Assembly (NCBI GenBank): GCA_945910005.1
Contig: OX246748.1
Span: 13,579,733-13,643,732, forward strand
Direction: 5' to 3'
DNA from: Isoperla grammatica
Lineage: Eukaryota > Arthropoda > Insecta > Plecoptera > Perlodidae
DNA length: 64,000 nucleotides
The notes under the pieces are model-generated. The model ran no database searches, was not told where the DNA came from, and saw only the letters and a list, made by a program, of their open reading frames with translations. Of the stretch, positions 20,707 to 31,312 are shown one piece after another. The position numbers were made by a program, and so were the translations under genes. Each line of letters begins with the position of its first letter. Position 1 is the stretch's first letter.

Positions 20707-22658
20707 TTTGAATTTATGAATGTGAATTTATTGGGTTTAAGGGCGCTTCAACCAGTTAGGTCATTTCGCGCCACCAAGATAGTGTTTTGCAAGCTAAGTA
20801 ATCAAGTAACTTGAAAGTAGTATGTTTTAATTTTATATGAATTTGATTTATATAAATTTATATTTATAAGTGGTGGAATGTATTTTTAAAATTGTTGGAA
20901 AAACTGTGTGCGGACAAGAAATTTTAAAAGTTTATCACAATTCTCGTATGACAAAAGTTCTTCATACAACGGGGAAAGCTTTAATTGTGTTTTCAACACA
21001 TCATTTTTGATACATTCTGACAATATGTGACGTACAGTCAGAGTAACGTCACAAGTGTCACATTTAGGGACAACCTTTTCTCTAGTGAGGAGATAGCCAT
21101 GAGTCAAACGAGTGTGGCCAATGCGAACCCGTGCCAACACAACCTCTTCCCGGCGAGAAAGACGGGAAGATGGTGGCCGCACTTTATTGATTAATTTAGG
21201 CATCACACTGTGCAACTTGTTCAGTTGCACTTGGTCCCAAGCAGCTTGTCGTTTATCTAAAATGACTTGTTTGAACGCACTGTTGACATCTGGAACAGGG
21301 ACGATATCGAAGTCAACATGGCGATGTTGACAGGCTGCCTTTGCAGCCTGATCGGCCAATTCGTTTCCTTTGATTCCCACGTGTCCAGGTACCCAGCAAA
21401 ATTCGATAGTATAATTCCTCGAATTGAGTTTCTCCAGATAAAACTGAATGTCTTGGACCAAGTGATGGACGGAATACATGATACAAATTGCTTGAAGTCC
21501 ACTTATGCTATCCGAACAAATTAAAAACTTACCCTTTGGAGAACGTGATATATATTTCAGAGCTTCGCGAATGGCGACCAACTCTGCGGTGAAAACTGAA
21601 CACATGTCGTGTAACCTGAATTGTTCAGTTAAGGCGGAGCAATAAAAGCTACATCCTACCTTGTTGTCAATTTTGGAGCCATCTGTGAACACCAAAGTAA
21701 ACCCACGGTGTTCATGGCAAATTTACAGAAAATGAATTTTGAATTTTAAATCCGAAGTAGAAAATTTATCAAAACGACAAAGATCAAATCTCATAACCGG
21801 TTCCGGTATAATCCAAGGTGGATTAGTACCAAAAACCGAGTTGAAAAGATTTGGCATATCAAATTCTAAAAATGTAAATAAATGTAAAACACGCAAGCCC
21901 GTTGGTAATGTAGCCAACGGTTTACTATTAAAATGTCTGACAAATCTGTCGTTAAAAAGAATCTGATGTGATGGATGATTTGGTATAGCTCTGATCTTCA
22001 TTACGTACGCGCCCATCAAGTAGTTTCGTCGCTCTGCCAAAGACGACTCTCCTGCTTCAGCATTGAGGCTTACGACGGGGCTTGTTCGAAATGCGCCAAG
22101 CGCAAGGCGGAGGCCCTATGATGGACGGTATCGAGCAATTTAAGAGTCGTATCACGAGCGGAAGAGTATACAAAACAACCGTAATCCATTTTGGATTTAA
22201 TCAACGCTCCATACACGCGTAGCAGACAGGTGCGATCTGCACCCCATTTAGTGTTGCTCAGAACTTTTAAAATGTTGAGGGCTAACATGCAACGTTTTCT
22301 CAATTGGACAATATGATGATGCCAGTTGAGCTTCACGTCAAGCTCCATACCGAGAAGACGGACATGGGGCCTGAACTGAAGCTCAACATCGTTGAAGGTC
22401 ACTTTTGGATCATTATGAAGTCCTCGAAGGCGACAAAAGCGAATGCACTGGGTCTTTTCGGGAGAGAATCTAGTTCCCCGAGCTCGAGCCCATTCACTGA
22501 TATTATTTAAACCTTTTTGCACTTGTCGTTCGCCAATCGAGAGATTCACAGATCTGTAGAACACCCCAAGGTCATCAACAAATAAACACGACATTAATGC
22601 TTTTGGTATGCATGCAATAACGCTATTGATACCTATTGCAAACAAGGATACCGAGAGG
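20707..22658 (-). mobile_element. LINE, 5'-truncated 1.95-kb copy
   Basis: 3' UTR, RNase H and RT C-terminal half, truncated within RT at ATACCGAGAGG. Coding is broken (see the ORF2 entry), so this copy is older than those at 9.4 and 15.1 kb. Confidence 0.9.
20886..22645 (-). pseudogene. LINE ORF2 fragment with a nonsense mutation and frameshift
   Basis: Three frames (22070-22645 with the FVDD region, 21723-22040, 20886-21695 with RNase H) are the same protein broken twice. A stop replaces Glu just before the EICHEH-equivalent motif near 21722 (TTTACAG for TTTCCAG). A small indel lies near 22100-22115. RNase H residues D, E, D, H and D remain. Confidence 0.88.
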
Positions 22659-22747
22659 TGGTTTGATTATTTGGGCTCAACGTCTCATATTTTTGCAACG
22701 AGGCTAATCACTTCGTCGCCTCTAAGTGCAGAATCAACTGAGGGTGA
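22659..22747 (-). mobile_element. SINE-A tail stub and short remnant
   Basis: Tail plus about 25 bp of body, then a CTTCGTCGCCTCTAAGTGCAG stretch that may derive from SINE-B. Confidence 0.55.
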
Positions 22748-23049
22748 TGATATTTGGGCTTACGTCTCATGTTTTTGCAACGAGGCTAATCGAGACAGTG
22801 AGTGGGTGATAATGAAGATGAAATAGGAAACTGTTTGGAGGAAAGGGGCAAGTAGGAGGGCGCGTGAGGAAAGGAGAAAGGGGAGGAAAGGGGATTGGGG
22901 TGTGGACTGTAGTTTGTCTGACTTCTCCCTCTCAACCAGTCTGGCTAGGGCGGCCCTACTAGAAGCATACGCTTCCACCGGAATAGCTCTCGGGATCAAC
23001 AAAGCACGCAAACCTGCCCACCACGATAAGGTAGCAGTCCATAGGCAGG
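22748..23049 (-). mobile_element. SINE-A, near-complete divergent copy
   Basis: The whole element with more substitutions than most (GGCTAGGGCGGCCCTACTAG, CATAGGCAGG 5' end). Confidence 0.86.
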
Positions 23050-23100
23050 AGCAGTCCCTGAGCCAGACGATGGAACAATAATATTATTTGAACGTGTGTT

Positions 23101-23297
23101 GAATTTGAATTTGAATTTATTGGGTTTAAGGGCGCTTCAACCAGTTAGGTCATTTTGCGCCACCAAGATGGTGTTTTGCAAACTAAGTTATTAAGTAACT
23201 ATGAAAGTAGTAATTATGTTTTAATTTTATATGAATTTAATTTATACTATTTTATATTTTTAATTGGTTGTATTTAAAATTGTTGGAAAAACTGTGT
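23101..23297 (-). mobile_element. LINE 3'-UTR copy, 5'-truncated
   Basis: (TTGAAT)n tail, conserved block, AT-rich UTR. It stops at AAAAACTGTGT. Confidence 0.88.
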
Positions 23298-23720
23298 TAC
23301 TGCGTTAGTTAACGAGTAAACTGTCTGGTGTTTTATGCACTCGCCCCTCCCTGCGGGCCCCGGTAACCACGCGCAGAATCACCCCCAATAGCGCAATCCA
23401 ACTACATGATACAGATTATCTACAATCAGTCCCAACGCAACGCAGCACTGTTTGCTACGTCCGTTTATTCCCATGCGCACTTCCATGCATCCGATTGGCT
23501 AATTCATTCTTAAGCGGCTCAAATAGACAGACTGACACCCCCGCGCGGGCCACTTATCACCCCCCCCCCCCCCCACTAACCTATTTAGAGGGGGATCGAT
23601 ACACCTCACTGCTTATTGGCCTTCACGTGTCACATTTGCATAGCAAGCTGTGAATAAACGACGTTTATGCGGTTTCCTTGAATAATGTACAGAACGATGA
23701 AACAAATGTAAAGGCTTTTT
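23298..23720. other. Unassigned sequence with a C-run
   Basis: C-run at 23560-23574. No repeat or gene recognised. Confidence 0.45.
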
Positions 23721-23723
23721 GGT

Positions 23724-24156
23724 TGATTGATATTTGGCCTTAACGTCTCATATTTTTGATTGATTGATTAATGGGGCTTAACGTCTCATATTTATGCAAC
23801 GATGGCTAATCAAGACGATGAGCGGGTGATAATGAAGATGAGAAATTGATTATTTGGGCTTAACGTCTCATATTTATGCAACGATGGCTAATCGAGACGA
23901 TGAGCGGGTGATAATGAAGATGAGAAAGATGATAATGAAGAATAAAGCCACATCCGAATCAGATCCATTGTACGTCGCGTGAGTCGTCATACGGGAGTCC
24001 AGCAAGGGAGGGCAGGGCCAAGTGGGAGGATAAATATTCAATGGGACAGGGGGGGGGGGGGGGAGAAGGGGATTGGGGTGTGGACTGCACTTCGTCTGAC
24101 TTCTCCTCCTCGACCAGTCCGGCCACCACGATAAGGTGGCAGTCCCTGGGCAGGTC
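23724..24156 (-). mobile_element. SINE-B tails fused to a SINE-A 5' half (chimera)
   Basis: A SINE-B tail and body (GGGCTTAACGTCTCATATTT, CACATCCGAATCAGATCC, GGGAGTCCAGCAAGGGAGGG) pass through a G-run (24049-24063) directly into the SINE-A GGATTGGGGTGTGGACTGCA and a shortened SINE-A head ending CCCTGGGCAGG. The junction is in the purine tract common to both families. Confidence 0.7.
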
Positions 24157-24440
24157 ATATTTTTGCAACTTGGCTAATCGAGACGATGAGTGGGTAAAAT
24201 ATGAAGATTATGAAGATTAAGATTGATTGATTAATTATGTGGGCTTAACGTTAAATAAGGGGGTTTTGGGGAAAGGTTAATTGATTGATATTTGGGCTTA
24301 ACGTCTCATAATTTTGCAACGAGGCTAATCGAGACAGTGAGTGGGTGATAGATGAAGGCAAGTGGGTGGGCGGGGAGGCAAAGGAACGGGGAGGAAATGG
24401 GAGTGGGGAGGTTGTGGACTGCATTTCGTCTGGCTTCTAT
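24157..24440 (-). mobile_element. SINE-A, truncated copies
   Basis: A tail stub (24157-24230) and a 5'-truncated copy (24278-24440) ending at GACTGCATTTCGTCTGGCTT. Confidence 0.7.
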
Positions 24441-24775
24441 TTATAGATTTCACGACGTACTCAAACGTTCGGTTTGATTATTATTTGATTGTTTTTGTTA
24501 TTTGGGCTTAACGTATCATATTTTGGCAACAACAACACACAACGCCGGGCGAAACAATCTTCCCGCGCTTTGAGACGTTGATTTAGTTGGCGGTATTACG
24601 TCGCAATGTAGTACCCGTGAGTTGGCCCGCGGTACTGCTGCGTGGAAGGTCGGCCACACAACCGCAGTAGACCATCATTGTTTTATTTATTATATTTTGT
24701 ATAGTTGATTAATTGATTAATTGATTGATATTTGAGTTTTAAACTTACTTTACCATTAGGTCGGTCATACGATAG
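24441..24775. other. Unassigned sequence with scattered SINE tail remnants
   Basis: One eroded TTTGGGCTTAACGTATC near 24501. Otherwise nothing is recognised. Confidence 0.4.
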
Positions 24776-24893
24776 ATTGATAGATATTTGGGCTTAACGT
24801 CTCATATTTTTGCAACGAGGCTAATCGAGACAATGAGTGGGTGATAATGAAGATGAAATTGGGGAAACTCTTACAAATCACAACTTGGCTAAT

Positions 24894-24949
<56 letters not shown>

Positions 24950-25003
24950 ATTTGGGCTTAACGTCTTATATTTTTGCAACTAGGCTAATCAAATTTGAAT
25001 TAA
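24776..25003 (-). mobile_element. SINE-A tails with long TTGA microsatellite
   Basis: A truncated copy at 24776-24890, a (TTGA)n array at 24892-24949, then another tail stub. Confidence 0.75.
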
Positions 25004-25312
25004 AAATTTGAATTTGAGTTTATTGGGTTTAAGGGCGCTTCAACCAATTAGGTCATTTTGCGCCACCAAAATGGTGTTTGGCAAGCTGATACGTTACCAT
25101 GAAAGAAGTAATTAATGTTTTAATTTGATATTGATGAAATTTAAGTAATTTTACATTTTATATTGGTTAAGTTGTTGAAATTGGTTAAGTTGTTGAAATT
25201 GGTTAAGTTGTTGAAATTAGTTAAGTTGTTGAAATTGGTTAAGTTGTTAAAAAGATAAAGAAAAACTTGTGCGGACAAGAAATTTTGAAAGTTTATCACA
25301 ATTCTCGTATAA
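25004..25312 (-). mobile_element. LINE 3'-end copy with 18-bp internal tandem repeat
   Basis: LINE 3' UTR whose middle carries about five copies of TTGGTTAAGTTGTTGAAA (25161-25250). It continues to TGCGGACAAGAAATTTTGAA and the last ORF2 codons, and joins a SINE-A lacking its 3' end. Confidence 0.82.
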
Positions 25313-25567
25313 GTCTCGTAAGACGATGAGCGGGTATAATATGAAAATTAAATAGGAGGTAAGGGGAAAGTAGGAGGGCGGTGAGGATAGGGGAAGTGGG
25401 AGGAAAAGGGAGCAGGTTTGTGGACTGCATTTCGTCTGACTTCTCCTCCTCGACCTGTCCGGCTAGGGTGGTCCTACCAGAAGCATACGCTTCCGCCGGC
25501 ATAGCTCCAGGAACCATCAAAGCACACAAACCTACCCACCCCGATAAGGTAGCAGTCCATGGGCAGG
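25313..25567 (-). mobile_element. SINE-A, 5' end intact, 3' tail missing
   Basis: An unusual copy: the head and CATGGGCAGG end are intact but the TTTGGGCTTAACG tail is absent and replaced by the LINE at its left. It suggests a deletion or recombination between the two. Confidence 0.75.
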
Positions 25568-26088
25568 TTGGCTAATCGAGACGATGAGTGGATGAAACGT
25601 GAGGATGATAGGGGTGTTTTCGAAGAAAGGGGCAATGAGGTTCTAAATGTTTTGTTTTGTCTGCAGAAATCTACTCTTCTTGGAATGAGATTGCTCATTA
25701 CCAATAGTAACTATCTTTAAAAGTACTCCAACCCTTAAAAACTCTTTCCGTTGTAATTTTAAAAACGTTGTACTAATATTGTGTTTCAATTATATAGTTA
25801 CTGCGGCCGAACGCGCGCGCGCGCGGTGGCTGGTTGTAACGAAGTTTCGTTGTGTATTCAGCGATCCGTTGCCCGGGGGTGTGCCCCCCCCCCCCCCCCC
25901 CCCCCCTGCCCACACTTTTAGACGGGAGAAGGAATGTTGAAGGAGCCATTGTCTTTCATGTTTCCTATATTTTATATTCCCTCATTATATCTTCGTGTCC
26001 GTTGGGTTGGGTCTTTCTCTCGACTTCCCCGAGCGGTGGTTTTAGTGATTCGCTTCTCGGCGGGGTTTCACCCTTGTGGGGCAAAATC
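25568..26088. other. Unassigned; GC and C microsatellites
   Basis: (GC)n at 25810-25827 and a C-run at 25884-25906. No gene is recognised. The 100-codon frame starting at 25852 is low-complexity at its start and has no domain. Confidence 0.45.
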
Positions 26089-26089
26089 G

Positions 26090-26609
26090 ATAGATTGATA
26101 TTTGGGCTTAACGTCTCATGTTTTTGCAACGAGGCTAATCGATTGATTGATTGATATTTGGGCTTAACGTCTTATATTTTTGCAACAAGGCTAATCAAGA
26201 CGATGAGTGGGTGATAATGAAAATGGAATAGGGGGCTGTTTGGAGGAAAGGGGCAAGTATGAGGGCGCTCGAGGAAAAGACAAAGGGGAGGAAAGGGGAT
26301 TGGGGTGTGGACTGCACTTCGTCTGACTTCTCCTCCTCGACCACGAGGCTAATCGAGACAATAAGTGGGTGATATATGAAGATGAAATAGGGGGCTGTTT
26401 GGAGGAAAGGGGCAAATAGGAGGGCGGGGTGGAAAGGGGAAAAGGGAAGGGGGTGGAAAGTGGATTGGGGTGTGGACTGCACTTCGTCTGACTTCTCCTC
26501 CTCGACCAGTCCGGCTTGAGTGGCCCTACCAGAAGCATACGCTTCCGCCGGCATAGCTCTAGGAATCATTAAAGCACGCAAACCTGCCCACCGCGATAAG
26601 GTAGCAGAT
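26090..26609 (-). mobile_element. SINE-A tandem dimer
   Basis: A tail stub, then copy 1 (26146-26343) cut at TCCTCCTCGACCA and fused in phase to copy 2 (26344-26609), which begins ACGAGGCTAATCGAGACAAT and has a complete head. It lacks only the last bases of the 5' end. Confidence 0.82.
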
Positions 26610-26611
26610 TT

Positions 26612-26763
26612 AATGATATTATTATTGTTATAATAATAATGAATGTGGACATTCACTTGTACAATAACACTTATCTCGTTGTTTGTAGGCATTGCGGGGC
26701 CGTCGACGGCCTTGATGCCAACCCCCCCGCCGCCGCCACCCCAGCCGCCAATGGCGCACACTG
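26612..26763 (+). pseudogene. Third copy of alternative exon A/B with its upstream intron
   Basis: About 75 bp of intron (AATGAATGTGG, CACTTATCTCGTTGTTTGTAG) and an exon-like 26689-26763 (GCATTGCGGGGCCGTCGACG onwards) are homologous to 10480-10644. It is 75 bp instead of 76 or 88 because a C/G-rich run changed length, and it lacks the GTATGT donor (CTGAACCC follows). It is probably a dead exon copy, or a terminal exon, since the frame runs on to a stop near 26814. Confidence 0.55.
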
Positions 26764-27060
26764 AACCCAACGTCAGAAAAACCACCACTTATATGGCTAA
26801 AATCAACAGCCCATAATTATTTATGACAACCACCAAGACATGCTAGATATAATAACTAGCCCTATAACCTTATCCTTCCGACCGAAATTCAAATATCCAT
26901 TACCGATCAATGTCATACTATAACTTCCACTCCATCTTTGTAACTTTTTACTTTCTTTGTATAATTGTATGCTATTTGTGTAAGTGTATGTACCTGTAGA
27001 CTAAAGAGGGTATGGGCATGCCCATAACCCTACACTGGCCATCCTGTCCTTTCGGGGGAC
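26764..27060. other. Unassigned sequence ending in a short palindrome
   Basis: It contains ATGGGCATGCCCAT (27012-27025). It may be the 3' end of another retroelement because the SINE TTGA tail follows directly, but no coding motif supports this. Confidence 0.3.
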
Positions 27061-27062
27061 AG

Positions 27063-27340
27063 ATTGATTGATTGATTAATGGGGCTTAATGTCTCATGAT
27101 TGATTGATTGATTGATATTTGGGGTTAACGTTTTATATTTTTGCAACGAGGCTAATTGAGACAATGAGTGGTTGATAGGTGAAGATGCAATCGGGGGCTT
27201 TTTGGAGGAAACGGGAGTGGGGAGGTATAATTAAAAAGGGTTAAGTGGTGGGAAAGAGAATTGGGTAGACCTCATTGCGTCGCCTTCTACGACTAGCAGA
27301 GTCGCTCTGGTACAAATTCTACCCCGGGATCAGACGGGGT
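27063..27340 (-). mobile_element. SINE-B copy with SINE-A-like tail
   Basis: Two stacked tails (27063-27100 and 27101-27200), then a body ending in TCGCCTTCTACGACTAGCAG and CCCCGGGATCAGACGGGG, the SINE-B 5' end. Confidence 0.65.
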
Positions 27341-27408
27341 AGTGTGTTATCTATAAAAAGAGCTAACCTTACCACACACAAAAGAACTCACTCAAAAGTG
27401 AAGCTTAA

Positions 27409-27720
27409 TTTTGAATTTATTGGTTTTAAGGGCGCTTCAACCAGTTAGGTCATTTTGCGCCACCAAGATGGTGTTTTGCAAGCTAAATAATTTAGTAACT
27501 ATGAATGTAGTTATTATGTTTTAATTTTATATGAATTAAATTTAAGTTATTTTATATTTGATATGGGTTGTAATGTATTTTTTTTTAAATTGTTGGAAAA
27601 ACTGTGTGCGGACAAGAAATTTTAAATGTTTATCACAATTCTCTTATGACAAAAGTTCTTAATACAACGGGGAAAGCTTTAATTGTGTTTTCAACACATG
27701 TTTGGTACATTCTGACAATA
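27409..27720 (-). mobile_element. LINE 3'-end copy from which an 89-bp satellite grew
   Basis: 3' UTR and the ORF2 end up to GACAATATGTGACGTACAGT, where the tandem array begins. Confidence 0.85.
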
Positions 27721-28668
27721 TGTGACGTACAGTCAGAGATACGTCACAGGTGAGAATGACTGACCTCGAGGACCAGACTGTCTCCCAGGTTATCGATGGA
27801 TGTTGTATATGTGACGTACAGTCAGAGTTACGTCACAGGTGTGAATGATTGGCCTCGAGGACCAGACTGTCTCCCAGGTTATCGATGGATGTTGTATATG
27901 TGACGTACAGTCAGAGTTACGTCACAGGTGAGAATGATTGGTCTCGAGGACCAGACTGTCTCCCAGGTTATCGATGGATGTTGTATATGTGACGTACAGT
28001 CAGAGATACGTCACAGGTGAGAATGATTGGTCTCGAGGACCAGACTGTCTCCCAGGTTATCGATGGATGTTGTGTATGTGACGTACAGTCAGAGATACGT
28101 CACAGGTGAGAATGATTGGCCTCGAGGACCAGACTGTCTCCAAGGTTATCGATGGATGTTGTGTATGTGACGTACAGTCAGAGTCACGTCACAAGTGAGA
28201 ATGATTGGCCTCGAGGACCAGACTGTCTCCCAGGTTATCGATGGATGTTGTGTATGTGACGTACAGTCAGAGTCACGTCACAAGTGAGAATGATTGGCCT
28301 CGAGGACCAGACTGTCTCCCAGGTTATCGATGGATGTTGTGTATGTGACGTACAGTCAGAGTCACGTCACAAGTGAGAATGATTGGCCTCGAGGACCAGA
28401 CTGTCTCCCAGGTTATCGATGGATGTTGTGTATGTGACGTACAGTCAGAGTCACGTCACAAGTGAGAATGATTGGCCTCGAGGACCAGACTGTCTCCCAG
28501 GCTATCGATGGATGTTGTGTATGTGACGTACAGTCAGAGTCACGTCACAAGTGAGAATGATTGGCCTCGAGGACCAGACTGTCTCCCAGGCTATCGATGG
28601 ATGTTGTGTATGTGACGTACAGTCAGAGTCACGTCACAAGTGAGAATGATTGGCCTCGAGGACCAGAC
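27721..28668. repeat. 89-bp minisatellite, 10.6 copies
   Basis: TGTGACGTACAGTCAGAG recurs every 89 bp from 27721 to 28611. The first about 35 bp of each unit are LINE ORF2 sequence (antisense of the CDVTLTVRH coding region). The other about 54 bp (CTCGAGGACCAGACTGTCTC, GGTTATCGATGGATGTTG) are of unknown origin. Units differ at a few sites (ATACG/TTACG/TCACG; GGTGAG/AAGTGAG), with the newest-looking, most homogeneous units on the right. Confidence 0.95.
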
Positions 28669-28685
28669 AACTTGGCTAATCGAAG

Positions 28686-28977
28686 CGGTGATTTGATTAT
28701 TTGGGCTTAACGTCTCATATTTTTGCAACGAGGCTAATCGAGACAATGAGTGGGTGATATATGAAGATGAAATAGGGGCCTTTTTGGAGGAAAGGGGCAA
28801 GTAGGAGGGCGGGGGTGGAAAGGGGAAGGTGGAGGAAAGGGGCTTGGGGTGTGGACTGCACTGAGCGGGTAAAATATGAATATGTTTGGATTGATTGATT
28901 GATTAATGGGGCTTAACGCCTCATATTTGTGCAACGATGGCTAATCGAGACGATGAGCGGGTGAAATATTAAGATAA
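28686..28977 (-). mobile_element. SINE-A and SINE-B truncated copies
   Basis: SINE-A (28686-28862), cut at GTGTGGACTGCACT, is followed by a SINE-B type tail (28888-28975). Confidence 0.75.
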
Positions 28978-29086
28978 ATTTTGAATTTGAATTTATTGGG
29001 TTTAAGGGCGCTTCAACCAGTTAGGTCATTTTGCGCCACCAAGATGGTGTTTTGCAAGCTAAATAATTAAGGAACTATGAAAGTAC
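28978..29086 (-). mobile_element. LINE 3'-UTR stub joined to an inverted ORF1 segment
   Basis: The 3' UTR to AACTATGAAAG, where the sequence switches to plus-strand ORF1 at 29087. This is the arrangement of a 5' inversion (twin priming). Confidence 0.8.
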
Positions 29087-29352
29087 CACAACTTTAAAAT
29101 TCGACCGAACATTCAGAACCCTTAAATGTCAAGTCTTCGGCCACACTCAAAGCAAGAGCACTCATAAGGAAGTCTGCCGAAATTGCGGATTACCGGTGCA
29201 TTCCTCTCCTTGCGAGACGGAACCGCACTGTGTGAATTGCGGGGGGCCGCACTCTGCCCGGTCTCGTTCATGCCCAGTGTAGGTCAAAGAGCTAGGCCAT
29301 CTTAGAACGAGCGATCATTGCAAAAATCCCCACATGGGAAGCCAGACGACAG
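29087..29352 (+). pseudogene. LINE ORF1 (gag-like) CCHC fragment
   Basis: Plus-strand translation gives a degenerate conserved segment (YHNFKIRPN, NP), then zinc-knuckle-like repeats LKCQVFGHTQSK, VCRNCGLPVHSSPC and HCVNCGGPHSARSRSC, ending in a stop near 29281. The second and third knuckles are intact. The first has Ser for its last Cys, and a frameshift precedes it near 29124. This CCHC array is typical of ORF1 of Jockey/I-type LINEs and is assumed to belong to the LINE family here, since it joins that family's 3' UTR. Confidence 0.75.
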
Positions 29353-30438
29353 ATTTGAATTTGAATTTGAATTTATTGGGTTTAAGGGCGCTTCAATCAG
29401 TTAGATCATTTTGCGCCACCAAGATGGTGTTTTGCAAGCTAAGTAATTAAGTACCTAATTATGAAAGTAGTAATTATGTTTTAATTTTATATGAATTTCA
29501 TTTTTATTATTTTATATTTAATATTGGTTGTAATGTATTTTTTTTAAATTGTTGCACTTCTGCACTTGTGCACTTGTGCACTGTGCACTTCTGATGTCAA
29601 CAAAAGCAGAACAGGGATTTACTTTCCACCCCAACTTACAAGGGGTTGAAGGTAATATTGGTAATAACGGTCTTGTATTTGTTGCCGTTAGTGGAACCCT
29701 CATACGAGGCATAAATTTCTGAATTTGAATTTGAATTTATTGTGTTTAAGGGCGCTTCAATCAGTTAGGTCATTTTGCGCCACCAAGATGGTGTTTTGCA
29801 AGCTAAGTAATTAAGTAATTATGAAAGTAGTAATTATGTTTTAATTTTATATGAATTTCATTTTTATTATTTTATATTTAATATTGGTTGTAATGTATTT
29901 TTTTTAAATTGTTGCACTTCTGCACTTGTGCACTTGTGCACTGTGCACTTCTGGTGTTAACAAAAGCAGAACAGGGATTTACTTTCAACCCCAACTTACA
30001 AGGGGTTGAAGGTAAAATTGGTAATAACGGTCTTGTATTTGTTGCCGTTTGTGGAACCCTCATACGAGGTATAAATTTCTGAATCTGAATTTGAATTTGA
30101 ATTTATTGGGTTTAAGGGCGCTTCAATCAGTTAGGTCATTTTGCGCAACCAAGATGGTGTTTTGCAAGCTAAGTAATTAAGTAATTATGAAAGTAGTAAT
30201 TATGTTTTAATTTTATATGAATTTCATTTTTATTATTTTATATTTAATATTGGTTGTAATGTATTTTTTTTAAATTGTTGCACTTCTGCACTTGTGCACT
30301 GTGCACTTCTGGTGTTAACAAAAGCAGAACAGGGATTTACTTTCAACCCCAACTTACAAGGGGTTGAAGGTAATATTGGTAATAACGGTCTTGTATTTGT
30401 TGCCATTTGTGGAACCCTCATACGAGGCATAAATTTCT
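29353..30438 (-). repeat. Three tandem copies of a LINE 3'-UTR plus captured segment
   Basis: The unit is about 346-366 bp (conserved block at 29374, 29739 and 30105, with a fourth LINE at 30451). Each has 190 bp of LINE 3' UTR ending AAATTGTTG, a GCACTT/GTGCAC microsatellite, and about 130 bp of non-LINE sequence with AAAAGCAGAACAGGGATTTA. On the plus strand this last piece keeps a 39-42 codon frame (GFTF-PNLQGVEG) ending at the same stop in all three copies. It is not recognised as a known protein. Confidence 0.85.
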
Positions 30439-30662
30439 GAATTTGAATTTATTGGGTTTAAGGGCGCTTCAACCAGTTAGGTCATTTTGCGCCACCAAGA
30501 TGGTGTTTTGCAAGCTAAGTAATTAAGTTACTAGGAAAGTAGTATTTATGTTTTAATTTTATATGAATTTGATTTGTATTATTTTATATTTATAAGTGGT
30601 TGTAATGCATTTTTTAAAATTGTTGGAAAAACTGTGTGCGGACAAGAAATTTTAAAAGTTTA
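30439..30662 (-). mobile_element. LINE 3'-end copy
   Basis: 3' UTR plus TGTGCGGACAAGAAATTTT, truncated within the final ORF2 codons. Confidence 0.88.
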
Positions 30663-31158
30663 AACCGCATTTCGTTAGCATCGTGACGGGACCCATATTC
30701 CTCTTAAGATCCTTGAGAACGACGTAACCAGGCGGGGCATAGGGGGGCGGACGAACACGTGCTCGCCGGTACGATATCACCCCCCACCCCCCCCCCCCCC
30801 CCAGGCGCCGTGTCAGTCACTTTCACCTGGCGCTGCAGCGGGGGCGGCGGGAACCGTGTAGCTGCCGACTGACGTCACTGACGTTAGTCACCGTCCCCCC
30901 TCCACCCCCCCCCCCCTGATACGTCGCAAACAAAGTGTTGGAAACAGACGACGGTGTCCCGTTGTTACATCGGTGAATATAATCTCTCTTCTCAGTCCTA
31001 CACCCGTCTGCCCGAAAACATGTTTGTTACCTGTTTAACGACGTACTCGACAGCTTAGGCCTTACAGCTTCCGATCAGATCCATTATATGTCGGGTGGGG
31101 GGGGGCAGCCTCGTCCTACTCCAGCCGTCGTACTCTCATTTGCATTGTTTCAATTACC
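30663..31158. other. Unassigned GC-rich sequence with C-runs
   Basis: C-runs near 30780-30802 and 30903-30916, TGACGTCA at 30870-30877, and a third-family tail TGTTTAACGACGTACTCGAC at about 31035-31055. No gene is recognised. Confidence 0.45.
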
Positions 31159-31159
31159 A

Positions 31160-31312
31160 ATTTGAATTTATTTGAATTGTTGGCTTTAAGGGCGCTTCAA
31201 CCAGTTAGGTAATTTTGCGAAACCAAGATGGTGTTTTGCAAGCTTAATAATTAACCGCTGAAATTAAAATCGCCTACCACAACCTAAAAATTCGACCTTA
31301 CATTCCGAACCC
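31160..31312 (-). mobile_element. LINE 3'-UTR stub plus 62 bp of inverted ORF1
   Basis: The 3' UTR to GCAAGCTTAATAATTAA (31250), then plus-strand ORF1 sequence coding AEIKIAYHNLKIRPYIPNP, the segment just before the CCHC array. It is cut at 31312 by a SINE tail. Confidence 0.75.

Noticed and set aside
27721..28668. Regularly spaced repeats as a CRISPR array
   Set aside because: Units are contiguous with no unique spacers, in eukaryotic DNA, and partly derived from a LINE. It is a minisatellite.
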